NCBI GenBank assembly: GCA_951804985.1
Contig: OX638133.1
Location: forward strand, 33,505,963 to 33,569,962
Direction: 5' to 3'
Source: Dryomyza anilis
Taxonomy: Eukaryota; Arthropoda; Insecta; Diptera; Dryomyzidae
Length of the DNA: 64,000 nucleotides
Made by a program: the position numbers and the translations under genes. How positions within the stretch are numbered: the first letter of the stretch is position 1; each line of letters starts with the position of its first letter. Shown in pieces: positions 21,201-36,200 of this stretch. The notes under the pieces were generated by a model. That model saw nothing but the letters and a program-made list of their open reading frames with translations, was not told where the DNA came from and made no database searches.

Positions 21201-24200
21201 GTGAGTGTCTCGATTTCATAATGCTTTTTCTTTTTCTGATTTAATTTTTTCTTTTACTACATATTATACGAGCTCTTAATATCATCAGCAACTATATGCT
21301 ATTCATTCTCCGTTTTATACAACTCATCAGTATTTTCAGTTTCTTTCCCTTATCCTTTTCTGAACTAATGAACTCAGCAAATCACAAAATACGTTGTAGA
21401 AATTTTTTTGTATCTTAAAAGCAATGATTTATTTGAATTTAATTGCATTAGCTCGTTAATTTCTTGTAATTGCTTATGTTTTAGTTGAGCTTGTCGTAGT
21501 AACTTAGTTTAAAACTTCCAAAAGTTGATATTATTAACGTAATTTGTTTTGGAAGTTCTAGTTCTTTGATAAGCATGCATATTTATAGTATGATACTTAT
21601 AATAATTTTCAATTAATATTAAAAAAAAACTTTAGGTCAAGATTAATACGAATACAAAAAGAAATAACTCAAAGGATAACTTCTAAGTTACATATACTGT
21701 TAACATAAAATTGGTTTAGATTTGGGTACAAATACGACTCTCCTCGTATATACCTATATTGTCGTATATACCTATTACATTCTCTTCGTTACTTTCGACT
21801 GCCTCACAAAAAGACTATCATGTCTCGAAGACCTTCGATATCATAAATCTAGTCTGCCATGAATCTAGTTTGCCAGTCTCAAAGCTCTTCGATGGTCAAA
21901 GTTTTCTCGAACAAACTGCTATAACAAAAGTTCGGTCTCGTTGCTTTATCACTACTAATTTTTTAAATCTTTCGTACAATAAAGTTTAAGGAAAACTACG
22001 ATATTAAAATATTTATTACATCGATATCATAATGTTTTTCGAATCAATCGAATTTTGAATCGTTTTTTCTCGTTTCGAATAAACTTCACTATCTTGCTAC
22101 CAGTCTGCCCTGTCTCGAAGACCTCCGATATCTCGAATTTTTATCGAATTATTTCGATAAATATCTACGATCTCGTTGCTTTATCGATTCTAATTTTTAT
22201 AATTTCTCGTACATTTAAATTCATTGACAATATACGATATAAAAATATTTATCGCATGGATATCGTAATATTTTTCGAAGCAATATCGAACTATGTTCAT
22301 TATTCTCTTCGATATCGTTCCGATTTAAAAAAAAAATCTCGTACCGAGAAAACTCCGACAGAACGCATCGATTTCTGTTTTCGAGTTTTCTCGAATTGGA
22401 CCAACATTAGACGGTCGATATCGGTAGGAGAAAGTGTCCGATAACGTATGAATTTTCTTTCTTCTCGCTTTGATATCGTAACGATTTCGAAATGAATGGC
22501 ATACTAGGTTATGATATCTGCGTACATCTTAAAAAGAAATGTAGTATAATATAGATATGAAATCCTTATCGAGATGGAAAGAATTTCTCGACAACTCGAA
22601 ACAGTCTCGAAGCGATATCCAATCGAACTTGGTATTGTGGGTATATCGGTGAATAACCCAGTCTGCCATGTCTCAAAATACGATATTAAAATATTTATCA
22701 CATCGATATCGCAATGTTTTTCGAATCAATCTCGATATTCGACACGATATCGGATTTTTTCTCGTTTCGAATAACATTCATTATCTCGTTACGATATCCG
22801 CGTACATCTTAGAAGGAATTGTAGTATAATAAAGATACGAAATCGTAATCCTAATCGAGATGGAATGAATTCAACAACATCTCTAAACAGTCTCTAAGCG
22901 ATATCGAATCGAATGGCAGACTGGGTATGTAGTAAACGAAATGTCCCTTAAAATTCGAAGATTACTAGACGATACAACGTGTTGTATCGTATAATTCTCT
23001 TGATTCGATTTTTCCGTGGAGTTTAATACGAATTGAGGTTTTCTATGTTATGTATATAAAAATTAGTAACCGAGATCAAATACCCAGTCTACCATGCCTC
23101 GGTGCTCTTTGTTGATCGAAGTTTACTCGAACTAACTGCCATAAAAAACTCGATTTCGTTACCAATAAAATTTAAGTAAAATATACAATAATTAAATTTT
23201 CATCACATCGATATCGCAACTTTCGAATTCGATGCGATATCGATCCAGAATCGGTTTTTTCTCATTTCGAATAAACTTCATTATCTTACCAATCTGCCAT
23301 GTCTCGAAGACCTTCGATTCCGCGAAGCTTTTTCGAATCACTTCCGGTTTTGAAAAAGTTCTCGTATCGAGAAAACTCTGACAGAACCTTTCGATATCTA
23401 CCTACCACATAGGTCCAATTTGACGCTCGATATCGTTTCGAGAGTGGATCCGATATAGTGTGATTTCTCCATCTACTCGCATTGATCACGTAACGATATC
23501 GAAACGAAGGCATACTGGGTTATTACGATATCTGCGTATATCGTAGTAGTATATTGTATTGTAGTATAGTATAGATACGGCCGTAAACGAGAATGAATGA
23601 ATTCCTTGATATCTCGAAACAGTCTCGAAGCGATATCGATTCGAACGGCAGACCGGGTATTGTTGGTATATCAGTGAATGAGTTATGGCATACTAGTAGT
23701 CTGAACTTTTCTAAGAAGGCCTTGAAAAAGACCATCGGAGAAAAATGTTATTGCAAAAATAACTGAGTCAGAGTCTAAGCCAGATTGTTCCGAAAACGCT
23801 AAGAGCGATTCAATGGCATTCAGTTGTAGACTCTGATGTTGTTTCCCCAAATTACTAGAAACAGTCCTTTCAGTCTCCTCCACTGCGAACTTCTATTTTA
23901 TGACAGGCCATGTGAGGTCAACTTTCTTTATTTCCATCCCTTTTGGGTTCTCTGTTGTTGTTTTGCAGCAGTTATAGGTTGATGATGCCAGACAACCTAT
24001 TGTAATGTCCATCGTATATGTAGAAAATTAGGAAAACCACAAATCATAATCATGCCAATTTTAAACACCATATAGATAATAACAAAATCAAAGGTCTGAG
24101 TTTCATTGATCTACCTCTTACTGATTTCCTATAATCAAGATTTCTATAGGCAGACTTCAGAAGAAAATCAGGATGTTACGCTTATCAATACTGCATCTGT

Positions 24201-27200
24201 TTGTATTTCTTAAAAACTGATTACATTTTTTTGTAGACCAGAAAAGTTAGATGTCAGTCTCTGGATTCAAACCCGATACCATTCAACTAGGAGTCCAACT
24301 CAATTTTCTCCAGTGAATAACCTCGAAGTTATTGATATTAAAATTGTTTAAAAAATTGCATCAACGGTTGATTGTATAGTCGGGATTTAGACTCAGCTGC
24401 TTTAAAGCGAAGAAACCTCAGATCGCGAAATTTTAAGTTAAAAAACCTCAGACCACCAAATTTTAAGTTCTAGCTAGTTTTTGAAATGAGAAATTTAATG
24501 ATTTAACTACTTAAGTTTTAAAATGGGATTAATACAGCATGCCTAACACCTCATTTTCGTTTCTTTTCAGAATCTCCCACCAAACTGCGTCTCGAGAATG
24601 AACGCCTCAATGCGGAGATTCTGCGACTGCGCAAACTACTCGAAAACTCACCCGATGGCGCTGTCGGCGGCATCGATCTCTCCGATTCGAACAGCTGTGG
24701 CGACGCCCAATCGACCGATGGCAGCGGCAGTGCCTCGCAGCAGCGCGTCGAACGGCTGGAGACCGAACTGCGTGCGGCCAAGTCACAACTGCTAACGCTG
24801 CGCATCGAGCGCAAAAAACTACGTTCCGACAAAAATGATCTACTCGCGCAAGTACGTCAGCTGTGTGCCTCACTGCAGGACAAGGAGAAAGAACTGCGCG
24901 ATTTCATACGCAATTTTCAAGATCGCGTGCGCGAATCCGAAACGAATAACGCCAAGATGACGGGCGATCGCGAGCGTGAGCGCTGGCAGTTGTTAAAACA
25001 GGCGCGTGACGAGGCAGAGCGTTCCTTGGCGCTGGCACAGCAGCTGAATTCGCGCGACATGCAACTGCAACGTCTACAGGAACAGCTGCAAGATGCGCGA
25101 CGACAACTCTCTGGTTGTCTGTCCGATCAGGAGAGTCTGTTGTCGTTTGCGCCGCTCACACCGCCATCGGCGGCAGCCTCGGGTCTGTTGAATCATATGG
25201 GCGGTGGTGCTAGCGGCGGTAGTAGCGCTGGCGCTTGTGGTGCCACCGGTGGCGTTGCCGCTGCATCTGGCATTGGACGTGGTGGTGATGATAGTGGACG
25301 TGGCATGGGCGGCAACTCAAACTCGCTGTCTGCCTTTAGCAGTAGTCTGAGTGGTGCATCGGGTGCCACTGGCGGTGATCGTGGTTCCTGTTCGGCCGAT
25401 TCAGGCTTGCGTGGCAGCAGCGATCGTGAGAGCACTGGCGGCGATTTGAATTTTAGTGATGGCACGTGTGAGAATGGACCGTGTATTACCGTTGATCCGG
25501 ACAGCATTTCATTGGTTTCTAGTCAGAATATGTATCAGTGTAAGTATGAGCAGGAAGTGGTAGTAAAAAAATTCACGAACCCTTAAAAATTACTCGGTTT
25601 CATCTTTTTTAGTTGGCACTCCCAAGGAACGCAGTCCCACACTATCGCCATTGAATTCGGCTGCCTATTCAAGGTAAGTTTTATCGATCTTCCGAGGTTG
25701 TCTTTTACTATAATTTATAAATTCCGAATCTCTCAATTCCCTTGAATCACTCAACAGATCCGTGGAGCAACTTGGCTCGCCCGTCGAACCTGAAGTACCA
25801 GGTGGCGCAGTAGCGCGCAAGTTTGCGCCCAAAACGGGCACACTCGGTGCGCGCAACGGACGCGGCGGCACCTGGGGCAGCATATCACGTGTATTTGCAC
25901 GTTCGCGTAACAAGAACAAAGCGCTCTCCGCAGATGCAGCAGGAGAATGTAAGTGAACGAATTTATTTCGAAGAATATGCAAGAAACTTATCTCTGTTTT
26001 TCTCTCTGCTCACTTTCCAGATAATGACTACTCCTGGAGTACACTCTCCGAGGAGGGCTATTCCGAGAAACTGCGTCTGTTGCGCGAAGCAGCACAGTTG
26101 CCAATGGAACGTTGGCGTGCTTCGCAAGTGCTCGCCTGGCTGGAGGTGGCACTCGGCATGCCGCAGTACAGCACACGCTGTGCTGAGAATGTAAAAAGTG
26201 GCAAAGTGCTGCTCGAACTAAATGATGCCGAGCTAGAAGCAGGTCTCGGACTCGTGCATCCAATGCATCGCAAGAAGTTGCGGCTGGCTATCGAAGAGCA
26301 ACGTCGACCCGAGATGGTGCGTTACCCGATGATCACACAACTGGGTCATACGTGGGTGTCAGCCGAATGGCTGCCGGACATTGGGTTGCCCCAATATGCG
26401 GAGTCATTTCTGCACTCGCTGGTCGATGCGCGCATGTTGGATACGCTCTCTAAGAAGGAGCTTGAGAAGTTTTTGGGTGTTACGCGCAAGTTTCATCAAG
26501 CAAGCATTGTGCATGGTTAGTAGAACGGGGGAGAGAGTCTTTTTAAGAAAAGAAAGATTTTAATATTTCGACTCTTATTTTAGGCATTCACGTGCTGCGA
26601 ATCGTGAAGTATGATCGTCAAACATTGGCCATGCGTCGCGTGCAATCTGAGACTGTGGACACGGATCCAATTGTTTGGACGAATCAGCGTTTTATACGTT
26701 GGGCGCGCTCCATCGATTTGGGCGAATATGCGGACAATTTAAAGGGTGAGTAGCAGAAAAAGAAGCCTTCTTAACTTGCGATTGAAACTGGTGACTTTTA
26801 GGAGATACTTAGTCAAATTGGTGCTAGTTCTGTCTCATCCCAGCCTGCCATGTCTCAGAGACCTTCGATGAAAGCGAAGGATGAAAGCTTTCTCGAAAAA
26901 CTTCGTTAAAAAAGTTCGATCTCATTGCATTCTCGATGCTACTTTTTAAAAATTTTCGTACATTCAAATTCTTTGAAAAGATTCGATATTTAAACATTTA
27001 TCAAATCGATATCGATAATATTTTTCGCAGCAATCTCGAACTTTGATCATTTTTTCTTCGATATCGTTGCGATTTCTAAAAATGTCTCGTATCGAGAAAA
27101 CTTCGGCAGAACGTTTCGGTATCTTCTACGTTACGAGAACGGTTTCGATATCATGTGGGTTCTCCATCTACTCGCATTGATCTCGTAACGATATCGATAC

Positions 27201-30200
27201 GAATGGCATACTGGGATTTATATGAAATTAACCGGCAACTTTAACAAGATGTTGTCATAGGAAGGGAAAAATTGATACCAAAAAACATTAGACCTATCTC
27301 TGAACTGGTCTTTAATACAACGGAACCAGATTTTCCAACTGAAGACCAGTTCAGTATTACGTCTAATGGTATCTATGAGGTGTCAATCGTTCCTAGGACA
27401 ACCAGAACCAGATTCTCCAATTGAAAATCAGTTCAGTATTACGTCTGATGGTATCTATGATGTGTCTCGTTCCAATGACAAATTCGTGTTAAAGTTACCA
27501 TTTGGTTTCATATAAATGTGACTCATATTTCATCCAGGGACCGCAAAGAATCGGAACCGTTATTAAAAAATATGTCTGAAACCGGAACCAGTATAATTTT
27601 TACATATAATTTCTACATAAATCTTAGAACTAGAATCGAAATCGATATTAGTTTTAGTCCCTGTCAGGGACCACAAAGAATTGGAATCGGAACCGTTTCG
27701 ATTTTCGAAACCGGAATCGTAATTAAAAACAAGTGTGTTACCGGAACCTAGACCAAATTTTTAGAAGGATCTAAGCAGTTTAGAAACATTTTTTCGACAT
27801 ATTTTAAACAGACAACGAGGGAGTTTGTATCACAAGCTGTCTGTTTTCTGCCCGTTCCTAAAATACACCGTGAAACTGCCACTAAATTTCCTCAAAATTT
27901 TAAAATCTTGCATACACTTCCCAAAAGAGTCCATTTATCTGTGTGTTTGCCGGAAATATGCCCGAAATATTACTGAAAAATGACAGAAATTTTGTCTCGA
28001 GATATTATTTTTAAAATTCTTATTTAAATTAATTTCCGAAAATCAAATTTTCTTTCGATACATATTAATTCTCTAATTAATGAGTTCAGTTTATCTGACA
28101 AACAAATTGAGTTTGTCAAATTAATTGTCAACGATCACAGCTGCAATTTGGCTATTTATTATAATTAATCCTACATGTACCGCACGCACACATAGGCAGT
28201 TAAACAGACAGACAAATGAATCACTCAACCACACGCACAAATCCATCAGACATGAAACGTTCTTGTACCTCATCTGCATATTTATGTGGCTGTGTTGTAG
28301 CCCAATCAAAATCAATTGAAATTAATTACCTACATTGAGCAAAAACACTAAGTGCCTGAATGGTACCACTACCCCCCATTTACACCATGGGCCTCGTATT
28401 CCAGCAAGCTTTACTATAACTCATACTCTCATCTTATTCAATCTCACTCTCTCTCTCTCCTTATCACTATCTCTCATTTCAGATAGCGGCGTGCATGGTG
28501 GACTCGTCGTGCTTGAGCCTTCGTTCTCGGGCGATACGATGGCAACCGCGCTCGGCATACCGCCTTCGAAGAATATCATACGACGTCATCTGGCGACCGA
28601 ATTTGATGCGTTGATTCTGCCTGCAAGGTAAGTCTATGACATGCTCTATATCACGCACACATCAAAACAGTTGCACCAATACTTAGCCACTCTCACACAC
28701 ACACACGCACACACCAAGCGCCTCACATCAATGTATACGTTGTACCGTTAAAATTGAATTGTAATTCAGGGCAGGGCCCCCCTGTACTGTTCACCCACCC
28801 AGTTCAATGTTTTGAATTAAGTATTTTTTGTGAAAATCTTTATAAATTTCCTACGTCTATTCGTCCCTGCCATTTATATACTTTTCATAATAATCATCAG
28901 CATCATTATAACCTTTGCATAAACGTAATTAATATCATCATCTGTAATCCTTCATATAATTAGCATTCTACACATCATTATAAGTGTCTATATAATTCGT
29001 AATTAGTGCGCATTTGTAGCTCAATAGCTACTGGATATGCATTACATGGCACAGTGTGACGAAGCACTAAACAATTTAGAAATTTTTATATTTTTAAGTG
29101 TAAATTTTGTACGGGCAATTGTTATTAATAATGTAAGTTTAGTTAAAGATTGTGAAAATTATTATTTATAAATTGGTAAAAATCTAAACAAAGAAAGTAT
29201 TATTGAACTCGTTTCGATTTCTGGACACAATTTTCGAGTTCGTGCATGATTTTTTCATGCGACAATCGATTAAATGTTTTCTTGATTTTCGCAGGATATA
29301 TAAATTACTCATTCTGGAATTTTTGACATTTTAAAAAATTGACAAATCTCACATGAATATGGTCATTTAACAACGAGTTCTATTTTCTGTAAGAACAAAA
29401 TTTGTAGATAAAATAGACAAACGATATTTATCATATGACCCTAAGTATTGGGTTAAGACACATTTTATTTCGTATGGAACAAATTTGTAGTTCATTTCAT
29501 AATCCATTTAAATATTAGGGGAGCCTGCGATAAAGTGGGGCACATTTTTATTTTCGTCCAATAATTTGGAAATCAATTTGGAAATAATTTATTAAATTCA
29601 TTTGAAAGGTTTATTCTATAGACTGATTCATGATCTAAATTTGTGCATTAACAGAATTCGTATTATATGCCTTTTAATTGATTTGTTTGCGCCTTTTCAA
29701 AACAGCCTACACAGAAAAAATAATCGACGTAAATATAGCAACCGATATTAATTGCATTCATTAATCAATCCAGCAATGAAATTCACTAATTTAATGAAAA
29801 CATTTGCTATTCATCGTTAAATCAGCAATTCCGTTTGCTAATATGAATATTTGTACGTCAATGCAACAAATTAATTAGTCGGTATAGTGTCAGCAATTAT
29901 ATTTGCTAAAACTGCGCCGACTAAATTATTTGCTGAATTGACGTACAAATAATAATATTAGCTAATGTTTTGATTAAATTGGTGAATTTCTTTGCTGGAT
30001 TGATTAATGAATGCAATTAATATTAGTTGCTATATTTATGTCGATTTTTTTGTTTGTTTGTGTACTTTCGGATTTGGTGAAAAATGTTTGGGTAAAGTGG
30101 GAAACTTTAAAATTTTTACCAAAATACTATTTTAGTTTTTCCTTTTCATGTTTTGTTATTGTCGTAAAAAATGGGTGCATTTACACCTAGTCAGAATACT

Positions 30201-33200
30201 CGAAGTGGCAATGGACACAGGTGTAGTTGCTGGTCGCTAATTTCAAGCATACAGGCCATTTGCAGATATGGCAGATGTCACTGAATTGTTAAAATTTAAA
30301 TTTTTCGGAATTTTATTCAAGCAAATAGTACAAAATCCAACTTCTTCTGTTAAAGTTGAAGAATATTTACCAATTTATTCTTTTTGCTCTTGTTAAAGGT
30401 TCGCTTCTCAACATTCTTCAGCAATATATATCTTATCTCTCTCTAGTGGTGTCAACATTTTACTTTTAATTGGTTTGAATTTTTTTTTTTTGGTTAAACT
30501 AGTTTAATATTCATATAACACAATATTTTAACTAAAATTACAACAAACATTGCTTAAATTACGTTTCCCACTTTACCCCAGAATGTATTAACTACTTTAC
30601 CCCAATATCACAATTTGATCATAACTTAGAATCATTTAAGCAATGTTAAATTATTTGAAAAACCCGTTTGTATTTCAATATATCGTCGTTGTAGAACGAT
30701 GCATTTTTAAATTTGAAATATCAATTGATAGATTTACATTTTCTTCTCCTTTGGTATAAATATTGACATCGTCGATTAAAAATTGACAGATATATAGAGA
30801 TTTTTGTAAATGAATATTTGTCAGTTTAAACATGTATTTGGTGACTTTTCGTTCTACAACGACATATATTTATATAATTTGCGTTCATTTTAAACATACC
30901 TTCTTTATTAAAAACGACATAAATTCGAACTTTTTCATAACAAACAACAGTACTTTAAAAAAAATTCAAAAACATATTTTTTTCACTTGTTATCAAAATG
31001 CAATCAAATTTTATTGTAGCCATGGGTGAAATACGATATTAATACGATATTAGGAAGCAGTTGACAATTTTTTTTTTTTTTTTCTAAGTGCAAAGACTTG
31101 TCCGAAAACTTCACTTTCCAACATTACCCCATGTCCAGTGTTGCCAGATATTTTTTTGAAAAACCTTTTATTTTCGGAATAAAAAAACTTTTTTGCAAGA
31201 AAAAACTTGATCTATAAAAAGACACAGAACTATTAACTTTTTTACATCGTTCTAATTTTTAAAATATACAGAGTATACGTTTAAAGTTATAAAAGTTTAA
31301 ATCCCATATGGTATTTTGTATCTTTTTTTCGTAAAATTGGGGGTTATGACTAGAATTGGAACATTACCCAAATTGATTTTTTCGAACAATTTGTAATTTT
31401 GGCCAAAATGAAATATTTAAAAAAGCTTAGATAAACAAATGGGAAAATTAGATTTTAGTATCCTGAATAAATCAGCACCAACGAATTATATAAAACAGCT
31501 GTATTGGGTGTACATAGGAAATTTCGTCTTGATTAGTGTAATTATACAAAAATAAAAATATTTATAACGAAAACATATCAATTAATAATAAAAACAATTC
31601 AATAATTTTTCAAATTATAACAATTAATTTAATATGCATGTCAAACTTTTTATAATTTTTGAAGACTGTACAATGTTTTCTTTGGTAATTCTTCGGATGA
31701 AGAATCCCACTTAAGGAGGGAATTTCAAATATGTTTATAATTTTGTTTTTTTTTCTTAATATTGATTTGAGAAAAATACGTTCTAATTTACTGTTCCTAC
31801 AGGAATTCAAAAAAGATCAAAAAATGTTTTTTTAGTAATGGAAAGACTCGATTTATTGAACTAGTTAGAAATGTTAAATAAAAACTAAAAAAACTGTATA
31901 AATTAAAAAAAGGTGATTTTTTAGGGAAAACTTGAAACCTTTTTAGCTTCTCAAAAAACTGTCAAAAAAAGATTTATCTGCCCATCTGGTAACACTGCCC
32001 ATGTCCCACTTTACACTAGGCTTCTCTATTTTATTTGATTAAAATTCCAAATATTACATTTTTCGATACCTTATTCCGTCATTACAGCTGATTAAAAAAA
32101 AACACGTGACAAATGAACTTTTCACGAGAATTCCTTGTGTGTCTTTTATTTAGAACAAAGAAGCAACTTGTACTATTATTTTTTTTTTTTTTCAATCAGT
32201 AAAATGTTAATTTATATTTATTCAAACTTGCTAAGGAATTGCAAGGTTTTGCTAAAATTGTAGTAATTTCGATGGTTAGTGAATATATGTAAAATTTTTA
32301 TATATTTAATATTATAAACTAGTACATAGATCCTTGCTATTTTCCTTATTTTAAGTATAAATTAGTTTTCAATTAGTGAACACTAATTTTAAATGGTAGC
32401 CAAAAGAAAAAAAATCAGATGACAGACATGAGTTGACGAACTGATGTCCAACTGACGAAATTTAATTTTGTCCTGCAAAAAATAAAAGCAAGTAGTCTTA
32501 AAATTTACGTTATTTTAAATTTCCCTTTACATATTTTTTTTTTTTTAATTTAAAGTTGAACTTTTCTTACGGTTACGAAATGAGGCATTCACGTTATCAA
32601 ATTTTCAGTATAGAATTATTATTACTTTGTTCCAAAATCCTATCAGTTCCATTGAACGTGCACATTTTAATGTTTATTTATAAAATTGTATATGAAATTC
32701 GATAGGAATTCGAAAATATATGAACAAATTGATTAAAAATCAAATATGTGTTTCAAATTATATACGACTTTGTCATATTTAGATTGTTTCGTCACACTGT
32801 GCCACGATTTATTATTTTACTTTTCTTAGAATTTTATAATACCGTTCAGTTTATGTTTTCTCCATTATATTAATTATTCTACTATGCATCTTTACACACA
32901 TCTCATTATACATATTACACTCAATATAAGTTATCTTTAAACTATAATTTAACTTCTACAGAATTTTATTAGTAACAAGTAACTTTTATGTACTCAATAC
33001 TCATTAAAAGAGCGGGCGGTATTTTGTGTTTCTGAAGTTGCTTTAGTTTTTTTTTACTTTAGTCAAAGAATATTTTTTTTAGGGAAGTACATAATTAATA
33101 TATACCTGTTGAAAGTTAAATGGAAAAAAGGTAAACTTTTCTTGTGCCATGTTTTTAAAGAACATATCATTTGATTGTCTAAAAAATATCTTAGATTAAA

Positions 33201-36200
33201 CATATAAATGAAATCAGTTTTTCAAAGATTTTTCATTTATTTTGTAGTATGTAGTACGTAGACAGAGGGAAACATTTTGTAAAATTCAGAAGGCATCAAG
33301 AAATATTTGTAGTGATATACAGCTAAACGGAAACATTCTGGATTTTAAGAAACAGATTCACTTAGTTGTCAAAAAAAAGTAACGAAGTGTAATTATTCTT
33401 AATATGAAGAGATTATCTTATTAGTTATCAAAAAATTAACTAAGAGCAATTATTCTTGATAATTCGAAGTTGAATTTCGAAGCTAACCTAAAAAAATATA
33501 ATTTAGGAAACCTGACATTATTGTATCCAAAAACACAATGAAAAACAACTACGGACATATTTAGCATTCACACATGCACGGACGCTTGTCTTGTCTGGCT
33601 GTGCTTTGTTGTTTCATTCGTGAACACACATGAGTAGAATTTTTACTGATACCAAAAATGAAAAAATCTGCATATCAGGCATTTGATACCGAAGAAAAAA
33701 ATGTCTGCATATCAAGAATAATTGATCTTAGTTATTTTTTGATATCTAAGAACAAAATGTCTGCATATCAAGAATAATTGATCTTAGTTACATTCGGCAG
33801 ACAGATAGACAGGCAGGCAGACTATCAAACATATGTCGATGACATACGGACATCGCACAATAAAACATACGAGCGAATATTGCAAACAAAGCAAGAACGA
33901 CGAAAACAACAAATAAAGAAAACGTGTTCTTTCTTTATTGCGAAGAATACAGAAATAGTCAATAAATTAACTATTCAGATAGTAAATTCTAGAATTCTAA
34001 TAGCATTTTATTAACTTTAGTGAAATTCTGCTATTTTTCATTGGTGCCGAATTCCTCTCGGTTTTAAAAGCGTATTTTCATCCATTTCAGACATAAACAT
34101 GCATAATCATTCAACAGTCATACTGCTCATTACATTTATGTTACTTTTTTTGATGTTACTTCAAATACGACTCATCTCAACCATCCATTATTCAACAAAA
34201 TCACTTTAAATACAATAAATATATTAATGTCTAAAAAAAACAACTCCAAAAAATACGAATTCAACAATATTCTCTCACATATCTCACAAATGCATTCCGA
34301 ATTCGTACAACTCGCAGATATGTCGTGTTTTGTCAAATGGAGGAATTTCAAATGGATTCGAACTCACGAAGCCTTTGCATGAATTCCAAACCCATGGGAA
34401 GATAAATTAAATTAGAGCAGCACTGTAAATGAAAATAGTCTCACAGAAGAGACTCATAAATGAAACAATAATTAAACGAAATATTAAGTATGTGTTATAG
34501 ATGCTATACAAAAGTAAAGTAAAACAAAAACTAATTAAAGGAAAAATTTAAAAATAAGTATGAAAAAATATAGTGTATGAAATGAAGTGTGTGATGGTAA
34601 AGAACTAAATAATTGAAAAAAAAAAAGAGATTTTAGTAAACAATAAAAAATATTTAAAAAATAATCACAAAAAAATAGTGAACGCGAAAAATTGAATTGA
34701 AATTATCGTAGGATAAATGAAATTTGCATTTAAATGAAATATTTAGCAAAATTTAGCTAGTTATGTGGTATTTTAATTTTAATTTTAATAAAAACTCAAA
34801 CAATTACTAAAACCAGACGAAGGGAAACAATAACAACAAAAATATAAGTATATCAAAAGTTTTTAGTAGCAGTATAAAATAATTTTTAAATACAAATATA
34901 AAAAACTTTTTATTAAAAACGTTTTACTTAAAATCAAAAACACGAATAAAATTAGCTTAAAAAGAAATAATGTAAAGCAGAAAGACTTTAAAGTAAATTT
35001 AAATAGGGAATTCATAATAAATACATATTAAACACTTGAAATAAAAATAATAATTAAACCTACCGTTACATTTAGCAAATGATCACCAACTTTTTTAAAC
35101 GTACAAAATATAAATATAGTGCATAATCAAAATGATTATAATATATATATACAAACAGACATCTAGATATACAGATATACACATAGTTCCACCCATAATT
35201 GCAAAAACCCTTCCTAATCTCTGACAATGTTTTACTTATAATAGTAATTTATAAATATATTTTCGATGTGCTTTTATAATAAATAAAAAAACTGTTTTTA
35301 TTTGGGCTATTGATGTGCTTATTATTAATAATACTTTTTTTTATATAAATCATATAAAAATAATCAATTTAGATTAAAATAAATGTGCACATTTTGCGAA
35401 TTTTATGCGAAAAATTTAAATGTTTCTTTTAGTTTTATTGTAAAATATAAAGATACCTTTATTAATTCCTTATTTCACTTAAAAAATATATAAATTCTTA
35501 TGAGCCGATTAACAATACTTTTTTTATTTCAATAAATTGAATATAACATATTCGCGGTAAATCAAAAAAGTTTTTATATTAATTTATAGTTCATTAAAAC
35601 ACATGAAATAAATAAAATAATCTCCAGAAAATAATGTAGTAATTTAATGCAAACACAATTTGTCCATGTTTCACAGATGAATTTAAGCAATAATGAAGTT
35701 TTAATAATATAACATATTAATTGGTCTTCGTATTATATGCAATACATCTTATATAATAAATATGTCGTAATGAATGACATCGTATGTAAGATTCATAAAT
35801 ATGATGTATTTGTAAGTCGCAAGTTTCAACATTCAATAGTTCATTAATATTTCATTGAAGTGATGAATAATGTAAAAATACATAAGTAAAAAATAAAATT
35901 CATTAATTAAATGAAAAACAAGATTTTTCATTGTTTTTTACATAAAATTAATGAAATATTACATACATTGTTTCAATGAAATAATATTTAAATACTTATT
36001 AAAATGATTTATCGTTCATTTTAATAGTTTGGCAATAGTGATATTATATTCTATACTTGTATTAAATGATCTTAATAATAATTCGAATTCAAATATATTT
36101 TCATTAGTATTATGTATGATTCATAATAAATACATCGTAATCAATAAATACATCGTATATAAGATTCATAAAAATTATGAATTTGTTAGTCGCAAGTTCC

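Larger units (their letters stand above)
29518..32026. mobile_element. Degraded TIR element F, 2.5 kb, host of three younger insertions (kazrin intron 7)
   Basis: Left end GGGGAGCCTGCGATAAAGTG, right end complement GAGAAGCCTAGTGTAAAGTG; AGCCT and TAAAGTGGG match. Internal text TTTCCCACTTTACCCCAGAA recalls the ends. It carries a palindromic MITE (29710-30062), a TCGTCGTTG MITE (30683-30864) and a hAT-like element (31136-31997). No transposase frame survives. Confidence 0.65.

Noticed and set aside
24551..25982. - strand frames opposite kazrin exons 1-4, some over 90 codons
   Set aside because: GC-rich codon bias of the sense exons leaves the antisense frames open; no homology or splice logic.
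26080..26520. Liprin-alpha/beta as the identity of the SAM gene
   Set aside because: The SAM tandem is shared, but WGSISRVFAR, ELRDFIRN and DPIVWTNQR with ATALGIP fit kazrin better, and no liprin-type N-terminal homology is present.
29010..29075. GTAGCTCAATAGCTACTGGA, looking like a tRNA A-box
   Set aside because: No B-box at tRNA distance and no cloverleaf.
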